The notes below the pieces were generated by a model. That model did not search any database. It saw nothing but the letters and a program-made list of their open reading frames with translations, and had not been told where the DNA came from. Of a stretch of DNA of 64,000 bases, positions 24,926 to 34,330 are shown piece by piece. The position numbers were made by a program, and so were the translations under genes. Numbering within the stretch: the stretch's first letter is position 1; each line of letters opens with the position of its first letter. Source of the stretch: Polyporus tsugae (lineage: Eukaryota; Basidiomycota; Agaricomycetes; Polyporales; Polyporaceae); assembly GCA_024305745.1 (NCBI GenBank), contig JAHRBS010000003.1:2542001-2606000 (forward strand), given 5' to 3'.

Positions 24926-26792
24926 ATGATCTCCAGGCTGGGCCTTGCTCCCCCTCGTGCTGTCGCTCGTGCATTGCTGTCTACTAGCTTTCCTAGGGTA
25001 CACGTCTTCCGTCGTGCCGCCTCGACGTCAACCCAGGAGCCTCCTCGTTCGTTGGGCTGGACTACTGCCTATGCTTCGCTGCTCGTCCTCTCGACCGGTC
25101 TTTTCGCGGTCTATTATTTCGACTCTCGAGCCGCTCTACACAAGTATGTGGTGACTCCCGTCATACGCCATACCCTCGATGCGGAATCAGGCCACAAGCT
25201 TGCGGTCCGTGTCTTAAGCTCGGGACTTGCGCCCCGTGACCCAGTACCAGACGACGAGATTTTGAAGGTTGAGGTACGTACGTACACTGAAGTCGTCAGT
25301 TATGAACGTTACATCTCATGGAGATGTTGTAGCTGTGGGGTGAGGAGTTGACGAACCCTATCGGCCTCGCTGCCGGGTTTGACAAGCATGCAGAAGCCAT
25401 AGACGGTGAGTACTTTGTTTGTATTTCGTCATCTTCCGTCGTCCTCAAGAAGCGTCCAGGGCTTTTCGATCTCGGGTTCAGTTGGGTAGAGGTTGGAAGC
25501 GTGACTCCAAAACCGCAGGTGCGTCTGTATCCGCCGTTGACCTTAAGCTTGGCCGTGGTCAACCAACCTTCAACCAATACAGCCCGGGAACCCCAAACCG
25601 CGTGTCTTCCATCTGCCAGACGACTCTGCCCTCATCAACCGTTATGGTTTCCCTTCAGAAGGCCATACTGCCGTCCTTGCTCGTCTTCGCGCCCGTCTGC
25701 CCACCCTGTTCTCCTACGCTGCAGACCCCACCACCCAGTCCCCGTTACACGGACAGGAACACGCGTCGTTGCGCCCGAATGCGCTTCTTGCGGTGAACCT
25801 AGGCAAGAACAAGGCTTCATCGTCGGACTCCATCGACGACTTCGTGACTGGCGTTCGCGCATTCGGACCATACGCTGATGCCCTAGTGGTCAATGTCTCC
25901 AGTCCGAACACGCCCGGCCTCAGGTGCGCCATTGTCTTGTTGGAGTGTCGGGAACACGCCTAAATTGGTCCTCGTAGAGGGATGCAGAGTCGCACTGTGT
26001 TGCAAGGGCTGCTCGCCGGTGTGATCGCCGCGAGGGACGAAGTCACCGCCTTGTCCACCCACTCTCACCGACCAAGGCTCCTTCTCAAGATTGCGCCCGA
26101 CCTCTCAGAGTCAGAAGTCGCGGACGTAGCGGCCGCCGTGCTCGCTAACGGAGGAATCGACGGCGTGATCGTGAGCAACACGACCATCCAGCGGCCCGCG
26201 TCTCTGTCAGATCGTGCGTACCCCCCAGATCTCATTTCGCGCGCACCGCGTCTCATCCCCGTCTCCTCTGTGCTTCCATCCCTTGCTCACAGCGAACAAG
26301 TCTGAGACGGGCGGGCTCTCTGGTCCCCCGTTGAGAGAGCTCTCCCTGACCACCCTCCGCACGCTTCGCAGCCTCTTGCCGGCCTCCGTCCCGCTCATCG
26401 GGTGCGGCGGCATCTCGTCCGGTGCGGATGCACTCGAGTTCGCGCGGTCAGGCGCGGCCGCCGTCCAGCTGTATACCGCGTTCGGCTACCACGGCCCGGG
26501 GACAGCCAGAGCGATCAAGGACGAGCTGGCCGAGCTCCTCCACCAGGAGGGCAAGACGTGGCGCGAGGTCGTCCGGGAGGCTGTCGAGCAACACAGCTTC
26601 CACGAGCAGCCCAAAGAGGTCCCGGCACCCGCCAGCGCGGAGCCCACCGTGGAGGTTCTGCAGCAGGAGGCCGAGGAGCTGAAGCGCTTAATCGATGGGC
26701 TTGGGGAGAGGATTGAGAAGAGCGTGGATGGCACGACGTTGGGCGGAGACACGGAGGTCGTTGCGGTCACTCCGCCCCCCGCGACGTCGTAG
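24926..26792 (+). CDS. DHODH: Dihydroorotate dehydrogenase, mitochondrial class 2 (518 aa)
   Basis: Oxidises dihydroorotate to orotate with ubiquinone, the fourth step of pyrimidine synthesis, at the inner mitochondrial membrane. Exons 24926-25273, 25333-25405, 25460-25518, 25583-25923, 25978-26213 and 26293-26792 join in frame to 518 residues. In order: Arg-rich mitochondrial presequence, a membrane helix (about 45-65), the class 2 N-terminal helices, [31 protein letters not shown], catalytic VNVSSPN (263-269), [13 protein letters not shown], and the FMN-phosphate motif IGCGGISSG (from 388). The last 60 residues form an unusual charged coiled-coil tail ([15 protein letters not shown]) beyond the normal family end. 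It is the only intact copy here. Confidence 0.95.
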
Positions 26793-28743
26793 GACGACGT
26801 GCATGTCCTCGAGGTACCTGTGGCGTTCACCGCTATTCGAATAGAGATGGTCGCGGACAACCTTCATTGCTGTGTGCTTTGCTCATCCACTAAGCTGGAG
26901 TGGAGGAACGGTCTAGCAGGCACTTGCCTGTCATACTTTGGCATTCCCTTCCCTCCGATTACGGCGCCACCACGACCGGGTCCTCAACGTCACTCCTTGT
27001 CCCAGTGACGTTGGCAAGATCAATGCTGACACGGGAGAAGTGCTCTCAAGCGGGTCCTCTTCGCGGAACGTATCGCCGCGTGTTTTGCGCTGCTCGGCGA
27101 TGACCACCTGCTTTCATTCGGCCATTGCAGACCAGTCTCTCGTTGTATCACGGCTCACGCACCGAGCCTACGGCGGTCTCACCTTCGGTCACCCGTGACT
27201 TACTAGTGTTCAAGCCTTCAGACTCGACCCTGCAAGGCGTACACGTCACTACACCAATCGCGTTTAGAAGTGAACGGATAACATCGCACCGGATACGTAT
27301 ATGTTCATATCAGATGGGTACGTTTCGAGTACGCGGTTTACTCAACGTTGCTGCGCGCGGAAAGGCTCATAATATCTCCGTCAGGGATTCTCGACAGGAC
27401 GGAAGGGTCCGTTTGACAGCAAACTTGGGCACTGCTTCCTGTGCTGAAGGGAAAAGGCGTCTATGACCAAGTCGCCATCGGTGAAAGGCTGCCCGGCATA
27501 GGTGCACATTCTACCCACTGTGGCGGAGACTCTGTTGATAGGCCAACGTTCCTGGTCAGCTTTCCAGATCTCAGGGCTCGACCGCCAATTCAACCTGGAG
27601 GACGTTTACATTCCTCAATGACGTCGCAAAGCATGAGAGTCCTGCGGCTGTGACCGGGCTCTTGGCCACTTTTGACGCTCAAGAGCAGGGACCGGAGGCC
27701 GTCAATGTGGGTCCACGTCCGATGACTGCGGGGTACGTTCGTCTGATGCCAATTCCAAGTTAGACGTCACGTTTAGTACCAACCCGTGGAACTTCTAGTG
27801 GACTTTCGACGTTGGGCGCACGGGCCCTGTCGAGATCGTCCGTGGGGTGGAACCGGACCTTGCGGGTCCGATGCGAGTAAGTCCGCCAGGAGTGGCAGAC
27901 ATCGACACCTTTTAGCCAGTGTCGACCTGTCATTTGTATGCCTCCGATATACTCCATTCCTTCTACTCCGGCTACCTCGGGGTTGGGTGAATTTCTGCGA
28001 CAACGATCGGCACAATCCCTGAGTAGAGCGGTAATGGAAAACTCGAACTAGCCTTCGCCTGGTCTAGATGTGCGTCGTCCCAATCCCACTGTTCGGCGAA
28101 ATCGCCGTTAAATGACATAATGTAATTTGTTGTCAGCGCATTCGTCTTAGCGGACCCCTGAGCATTCACCGAGGACGTCGCGACGGGCGAAGACCGCTTC
28201 TTGATAGAATTCCGTCTCACGTTATGCTCTCAATATGCGCATCGGTTTCACGACTTTGCAGGCTCTAGGTCTTTTAGGCGTTCCAGCAGAGTCCGTAGCC
28301 TGTGTCCTGTCTTTGCTACGTGGACGGGGTGCGGGATTCCGACTGTCCTGCCTCGTGCGTGGCCTCCGAAATATGTGCGCTGATAAACTATTCCTCGCTA
28401 GTTACTTGCGATGGGAATGCGTCTATCTTCGCTATCCAACAGAGGCGAACCAATTCCCATTGACGAGTCGACAGCTGCTCGTCGTTGGGCCAATACCCGT
28501 GTTGCTGTTCCTGGTCCACACCAAATGAGGCTACGTCGTCCTCACTGAAACTGACTCTTCTGTCCGGAGGTCTAAACAGCGGTACGTCAGGCATGGAACT
28601 TTGGCATATTGTTCGTCGTTAATCCACTCTTTCGCAGAGATGACAATGTCCTGCTGTGCAGAGGACCTCTCTGCCATCTCGGCATGCCCTTCCGGATTGG
28701 CCACTGTACGGTTTGAGTAGGGCCATGGACGTCGAGTCCTGCG
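26793..28743. other. Duplicated intergenic DNA, right arm
   Basis: Counterpart of 1914-3896. On the minus strand two neighbouring open frames, 28220-27972 and 27957-27760, might be pieces of one gene. The first contains an acidic, Trp-rich stretch (EQWDWDDAHLD). The left arm has stops in the first piece, and substitutions are mostly non-synonymous. I therefore treat them as unproven. No promoter or splice pair links them convincingly. Confidence 0.5.
27617..27876. other. 260-bp block almost identical between the two arms (right copy)
   Basis: Equals the reverse complement of 2804-3063 with a single mismatch (near 27811), whereas DNA on both sides differs at several percent. This could be recent gene conversion or a conserved element such as an RNA or a small exon. 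Confidence 0.75.
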
Positions 28744-28750
28744 TATAAAA
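28744..28750 (+). promoter_or_regulatory. TATA box of the right-arm unknown gene
   Basis: TATAAAA, 130 bases upstream of the start codon at 28874, in a promoter segment about 93 percent identical by eye to that of the left-arm copy. Confidence 0.7.
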
Positions 28751-28873
28751 GCTGGCAGAGGACCGGCACCAGTTCTGCAGAACCCACAACCCGGATCTTC
28801 TCTAGCGAACTTCGAGCTCAACACAACTTCCTCCGCACTCCTCGCTTCTCACTCCCACCTCACATCGACAGCC

Positions 28874-29807
28874 ATGTCCTGCATCCTGAAGCCCACCATG
28901 CCCACTTCCTGCTCCTCGGAGCTCTACGGTATGCTCGCTCTGTTGCGACCACGGTGAAGCCGTTCTGACGAATGCCTCTCCAACTTGATCGCATGTTCTC
29001 TAGTGGCGTGCCCCACGATGATCAGTAAGGATTCACACCACATCGATTCAGTAAACGACGCTAATCGACTGCAATCCAGACGTGCACGAGTGGCTCATGA
29101 TCCACCACACCATCGTCACCAACGGCGACTGCTGCGGGCGCAAGTACGATATCTTCGCCGTGGCCGAGTACCCCATCTTCGGGAGCAAGCACGAGTACAT
29201 TGACGCCAATATCGGCATCCCCCTCGGACCCCTCACCATCGAGGTAGGCTCACAATGCTACTTCTTGTCCATGGCGAGAAAGCTCCCTGACCATCTCGCC
29301 TCCAAGTTCGCGGGCAAGATCGACGTCCGCGACTGCGCTTCGCACGTCGACCACGTCACCGTGAACATCAAGTACCCGCTCCTCGCCTCCGTCAAGGGCG
29401 GCTCGTACAAGGGCGACCTCCACTGCGGCCGCGGCATCCACATGTCGATTGGCGTGCCCGAGATCTACGGGAGCGTCCACCTCTGGGTGCAGAAGGACGA
29501 CGCGTGCCACCCGCACGCCTGGCTGTGGGTCGAGTTCGACCTGCACGTCTTCGGGGTCGAGTACAAGGGCAAGTTCGCCGTGCTCCCGGTCCCGTGAGCC
29601 CCTCCATTTTGCCGTTTCTCGAGTCGCCGAGTGCTGATGCGTCTCTTGCTCAGCCGCTGGTTTGCCTCGAGCGACAAGCTGATTGCGGCCACTCCGGCCG
29701 TTGCCCACCCTGTGCTCGCCGCGCTCCCCTCCCCCGCGGTCAACGTCCACAACGAGACGAACAACGTCACCAACATTGTCTCACCTGCTGTCGTGGCCGC
29801 TGCTTAA
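28874..29807 (+). CDS. Conserved protein of unknown function, right-arm copy (226 aa)
   Basis: Five exons (28874-28928, 29004-29024, 29080-29243, 29307-29593, 29654-29807) encode 226 residues. The second exon is only 21 nt. No known domain is recognised. The central region is compact and rich in Cys, His and aromatic residues (HEWLMIHH, GDCCGRKYDIF, HPHAWLWVEFDLHVFGV); the C-terminal 50 residues are low-complexity Ala/Val/Asn. No signal peptide is obvious, so it is probably intracellular. It has a clear TATA box and short leader. With its inverted partner at 830-1780 it forms a pair differing at three residues. The strict conservation argues that both are expressed and under selection, or are kept alike by gene conversion. 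Confidence 0.88.
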
Positions 29808-31788
29808 ACGGGGGCGGGCAACGTTCCGCGCTGTGACAGCGCAGCTCCTGGCGCCTTTGTCGCACGGCCTCGCTGAAACCGTTCGTTCGTACTTTGGAAT
29901 GTGCTTTTGAAAAGGATAGAAAACACATACATCGCTTCGACTGGCTGCTTATCTGCTCTCTACCTTTTTCCTTCCGCATCTACTCGTACTAATCCAAGCC
30001 CTCGCGGTGTCCCACCTATAGCTAACCGTGGGCTGTCTTTCCCCCTTCCGCTTCTTTCCATCCTCGCTCGCATTGTGCGACGTTGACCGTTCCTTACGAT
30101 ACTAGTGCGCTCTCCTCTTCGTTCGTTTCCCCCAAACGCTGAGTTGGTTGGGCTCCTTCTCCATACTGTGCCGCCTACACCATTCCTTACGATACCGTGC
30201 AATACACTCGTTTATTTTCAAGGTTTGCTATCTACGTTACGCTTGGCGTTCCTTTCCTCACAAGGCTGGACAATACACTCATTTGTTCCACGGTCCTGTT
30301 GGATCCCTTTCCCGAAATCACCTTTTTCAGTTTACCATCAACATCACCAAATAAGCATCTTGCGCTGAGTAACGCACTTCAAGTTGCCCGCGACTAAAGC
30401 TTCAACGTTTCAGCGATCAACAACTTGTCCATGTCAACAACCACCGTCATACTAATTGGCTAAGCTCCGACTGACAACGCCGCAGTGCTTCTTACTTGCA
30501 ACTTGCACCTATGCATCGCTCTCCGACTAGCGATTTGCAGGAGTCGACATGACCGTTGACTTGATGCCTCCGAAGACTCCCCGGGCCGCAGCCGTTCCTA
30601 TCACTGCACATGCGATGCCTTGTACACCGGTCCTCAGCTACCTACAAATGATGAACAGAGTTGCATCCTTTACAGCCGTTGCGACTGCAGTTCTGACTGC
30701 AGTCCAAGTAGGTGTCAGCAGGGGGCGGAGCGAAGCTGTTCGACGCCCTGGTGAAACGCGACAATGAAATGGTGGTCGCGCGTCGTAAGGTTTCCGTGCT
30801 AGGCGGTGACCCAGGCGGAAGTGTATGGGAGGTAGTCGTCCAATTCTTTCAGGTCTGTGAATGGACTCGGAGAGCGACCCAGAGCTCCACGAACGCCGTT
30901 CGATAGGACAACCTTCAGGCGTTGAATTTGGCCACTCAGCTGACAGAACGGTCAGTTAAGGCTCATTGAGAGGCACGCGCGAGAACGATTGCCCAGGTGG
31001 AGGTTCCTGCTTCTCCGTGGTGAGCGGGATCGCCTCGTCTGGAACATGGGGTCGAGGCTGAGCGACGTACCTGGGTCCTGTCATTGTCGTGTGTCCTCCC
31101 TTGCACTCGTTGCCCAGAGACAGATGCACCCTGCTCCTCGCAGATGTAACCACAATCCTATGCACCATGAATCATGCCAGACTTCATAATGTAAAGCATC
31201 ACCGTTGAGGAGGCACTCACTGTTTGGGAAACATGCAGGGCATATCGTTTCCCGGCCCGGAAGCAGAGGCACCGAGGTTGTGTATTGCTGCCGAGAGGTT
31301 CGACTAGAACGGATGCTTAGCAATAGTCCGCCTAGGAGTATCGCACCTCGAAGATCCCACAACGTCTTCTTGACGATCATCTGAAGAAAGTCTGTGAACA
31401 ATTTGCTTCACGGGCTCAACGGCGAGCACTAGTAGGCATTAAATATGTTAGACTCAACTGCCTGCTTTCTGGAAAATTGGCCCATGATTACCAGGGCTTG
31501 TTGGCGTGCAATCTGTTGCGTCAATGAACCTGACCTTCCTACAATGCATACTCAGTGTGGCTTTCTCGCCCAAAAGTCAAGTCAACGAAGAGCCTGGGTC
31601 GCGACGCAAAGCGGGGTCAATAATAGCAATCCCGTGTCCTCAGGTACGTACCGTAATGTCCCAGGAAGCAATCCGCATGCTCTAAAGCTGTCTGTCGGTA
31701 AGAACCCCGCAATAGAGAAGACACGTTCATGGCCCCTCAAGGCGGGAACGGTGTACAAACCATTCGTGCTGGACGGACTCTGATTTGG
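29808..31788. other. 3' flank of the right arm and promoter side of the secreted protein gene
   Basis: 29808 to about 30350 matches left positions about 310-829 and is probably a 3' UTR and spacer. 30370-30940 has no left counterpart. 30940-31140 matches left 1-200. The remainder leads to the TATA box at 31789. No gene is supported. Confidence 0.5.
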
Positions 31789-31796
31789 TATATAAA
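31789..31796 (+). promoter_or_regulatory. TATA box of the secreted cysteine-rich protein gene
   Basis: TATATAAA, 76 bases upstream of the ATG at 31872. The strong TATA fits an inducible, highly expressed secreted-protein gene. Confidence 0.65.
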
Positions 31797-31871
31797 CCTG
31801 AGTTCGAGCTGTGAAGACCGTCAGGACATCGTCGCCTCTCCTAACAAACAACAAACACCCACCTCACCACC

Positions 31872-32333
31872 ATGTTCCTCGCACTCGCCGCCATCGTCCT
31901 CGCCGCGGTCTCCCAGATCGCGCACACCATGCCCGCTACGTCGCTGACGAAGCCCACGACGTCGGACGTGACCATCGCAGCCGGGTTCCCCATCCGCACG
32001 CTCGACATCATCCGCAACGGCACTACCGGTACGCACGATGGCACCATCCGTGGTCGCGCGGCCGCGGCGAACCCTGCTACACTCCTCCTCTGTCCGACCG
32101 CGAATTGCGCGACTTGCTCTGGATTCGACTTGAGCTCGTTCGCCGAAGACGAGTGCTTCCTCACGAACGTGGCGGCGGTGTCGGTCGGGATCAGCCAGCC
32201 GGCGGGCGGGGGCTTGCCGTTCGAGGTTGCCGTCGGCACGGCTGGGTGCGCGACGCTCGCGGTGATTCCTGCGATCAACGAATGCTTCAACGTCAACGGA
32301 GGGCCGTTCACGAACTTTGCGCTTCTCGCCTGA
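31872..32333 (+). CDS. Small secreted cysteine-rich protein (153 aa)
   Basis: Single exon, 153 residues. A clear signal peptide (MFLALAAIVLAAVSQIAHT) is followed by a Thr/Ser region, one NGTTG glycosylation site and six cysteines: LLLC, NCATC, DECF, AGCA and NECFN. The hydrophobin pattern (eight Cys with two CC pairs) is absent. The sequence type (LCPTANC, FDLSSF, ISQPAGGGLPF, INECFNVNGGPFTNF) resembles unnamed secreted proteins of Agaricomycetes, as far as I can judge from memory. Likely an extracellular or wall protein stabilised by three disulphides; function unknown. Confidence 0.82.
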   Translation: MFLALAAIVLAAVSQIAHTMPATSLTKPTTSDVTIAAGFPIRTLDIIRNGTTGTHDGTIRGRAAAANPATLLLCPTANCATCSGFDLSSFAEDECFLTNVAAVSVGISQPAGGGLPFEVAVGTAGCATLAVIPAINECFNVNGGPFTNFALLA

Positions 32334-33123
32334 GTGCGCGATTGGCCATGGGCGCGAAAAGGTACGGGGTCAAATTCTTGTGCGCCTGCACTTCTGCCTT
32401 CGGTATAGCTGAGCGCAATTTGCATTGGCAGCTCGTGTATACGTACTTGCAAGATGAAGAGTTGGAAGAGGGTACTTGATGGTGTATCTTGTGTATCTTG
32501 GTTCCTAGGACGGCTGCGATATGCCAATATTTAGCTTGGTCTGTAGGCTGCGGATGTAAAATGCTGTTGGCGGTACCGTCTCGACTGCTGGGTGTATGAT
32601 CTTTCAGCTCTTTGTACACAAAGGTGTGCTTTGGCGAGATCGACATGCTCAAGTCGAGTTTAAGTTGGTTCGAAAGGTAGCGTGCGACGTGGATGGGATG
32701 GTGGTTGAGGCTGAGAGATGCGCAGGATCAGTGCCAGATGCCACTGCCAGTGACTGTGGACGATCACCGGCGCCTGGGAAACAGGTGGCTGTACACCTGT
32801 TTGGGCGATCCGACGGGAACGGCCGCCTGGCCCAGTCACCCACTACTTTCAACGGTCACCCAGCTTGGGGGCATTCCATCGTCGACGATTCGTCGTTGAT
32901 CCTATCGACGCTGCGATTTCACCGAAAAAGTGCATAGTTTTGTTCAGAAACCATCCGGCCACCACGCTCGTTCATTGGCTTTCCTTGTTGTGACGCTTTC
33001 TTTCTAACGCTTGCAACTGCAAGCTGGCGGCACCTCTGCAATAAGTAGTAGTTTCACATTCCCATTATTCCTTGGTACCTTCTTCTAACATTCCATCAGA
33101 TCTTCGCGCTACACATCCTCGAC
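32334..33123. other. Intergenic, nothing recognised
   Basis: Between the secreted-protein gene and the transcription-factor relic. Presumably holds the 3' end of the former; no further gene is visible. Confidence 0.5.
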
Positions 33124-34330
33124 ATGTCCTCTCCGGACCGTGACGACGATATTGAACCGTCAGCTAAAAAGTGCAAGGTTCAACGTGCCTGCGACTACTG
33201 TAGACGCAAGAAGAGTATTCCGTCACCAGTCTTGTCATTGTCTCATACCTGCAAGGATCAGCAGCCATCCACGCATGTTGGACGCACATCGGGCTCAGCG
33301 TCCGGACGCGCATAGACATTGGCGCGCATAGGAAGAGGATGTACTGAGCGGGGTTCCGACTGTTGAACAAGAGCTGATGAGGAGGGCCTTCTGGTGCGTC
33401 ATCCATAATTCCGTCCATCCCTCATCTGGACGCTGAGAGTCGTCTTCTCCATCCACGCAGGATATTAGTGATCGTGGACTGGGGGCGCCGCTTACACAGG
33501 CCGTCCCACATCTATCCACGACGAAGAGTATGTAGCATTATCATGCTCGTCACCTGCACCGTCAACTGACTGCCCGGACAGCATAGATCTTGGACTGCCG
33601 ATAGACTGCGACAACGAGCACTGCCAGATCTCGTTGGACGGAGAACCACTCTTCCAACAGCCACCCGGGAAGCCGTCGAAGACCTTCTTTACCAGCCGTA
33701 TTCGGCTGGCACAGATTCTGGCCGTGCGGTCCGCACAATAGTACGTTGCCTTTAGGCATGCACGGATCGTCGATGCTCATGGCCGTCCAGTACTCCATCA
33801 ATAAGTCCAAGTCGGCGCTAGGTCACGGCGACCGCCAGTAGGAGCAACGCATCGTCGCCGAACTCGACTCCGCACTGAACAAATGGGTCGACTCCGTGCC
33901 CGCTCATCGTGCGTCCTATTATTGAGGCAAGATGACATTTCCTGATGACCTCGTATCGTCTTCAGTGCAGTGGACATCGCTGCCATGTTCGGTACCCCAG
34001 CAGAACGGTACCGCTCAGTTCGGCGCAACTCAGCACTGCTTCGGTCAGCATATGCAGGCTGTCCAGAGTATGGTGCAGGACCCGCTGGTCGACCTGACGA
34101 CGAGCGGAGGCATGTTCGGCCTCGAGCCCATGGGCCCCAATCACGCGCCATCCATCCAACCCCTCTCTGCCTCGTCCGTCTCGGCCCATTATCATGCGCA
34201 GTTCGCGTTGGGTATGGGGAGCCCACAGGCAAGCGGCTCGGACGGGGCACCCGAGTTCGTGTTTCCAGACAATTCGTTGGCGGTGTGGACAAACGCGCCG
34301 ATATTCTTTGGGTCAGTCCGAGCCTTCCTT
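33124..34330 (+). pseudogene. Relic of a Zn2Cys6 / fungal-specific-domain transcription factor
   Basis: The first exon (33124-33210) still encodes MSSPDRDDDIEPS and the start of a zinc cluster, QRACDYCRRKK, but the remaining cysteines do not follow. Shortly after come scattered fragments of the fungal_trans (xylanolytic activator) domain in different frames: DIGAHRKRMY then a stop, TVEQELMRRAFW, LGRP-like sequence, LGLPIDCDNEHCQ with FQQPPGKPSK, and YSINKSKSALGHGD followed by a stop and EQRIVAELDSALNKWVDSVP. A C-terminal-type segment (NSLAVWTNAPIFF) is near 34270. Several hundred codons between cluster and domain are missing. The order is preserved, so this is one gene eroded by deletions, stops and frameshifts. 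Confidence 0.85.

Larger units (their letters stand above)
24748..31140. repeat. Right arm of the inverted duplication
   Basis: Collinear, in inverted orientation, with 1-5664. Order here: intact tRNA-Asp, intact DHODH, intergenic DNA with a 260-bp nearly identical block, and the intact unknown gene. Homology can be followed to at least about 31140, where it is compared with the first bases of the window, so the true outer end may lie further right or be set by left-arm sequence outside the window. Confidence 0.92.

Noticed and set aside
27125..27653. Plus-strand conserved frames between the arms
   Set aside because: They look protein-like in several frames at once, and substitutions between the arms are not biased to third positions; conservation reflects the duplication itself.
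27760..28220. Minus-strand gene convergent to DHODH
   Set aside because: Two open pieces lie in different frames without a workable intron, and the left arm has stops and mostly non-synonymous changes; kept only as a remark in the intergenic entry.
31872..32333. Hydrophobin
   Set aside because: Only six cysteines and no CC doublets; the eight-Cys hydrophobin pattern is absent.
31811..32527. Long frames on both strands overlapping the secreted-protein gene
   Set aside because: Shadows of the intact signal-peptide-bearing frame at 31872-32333.
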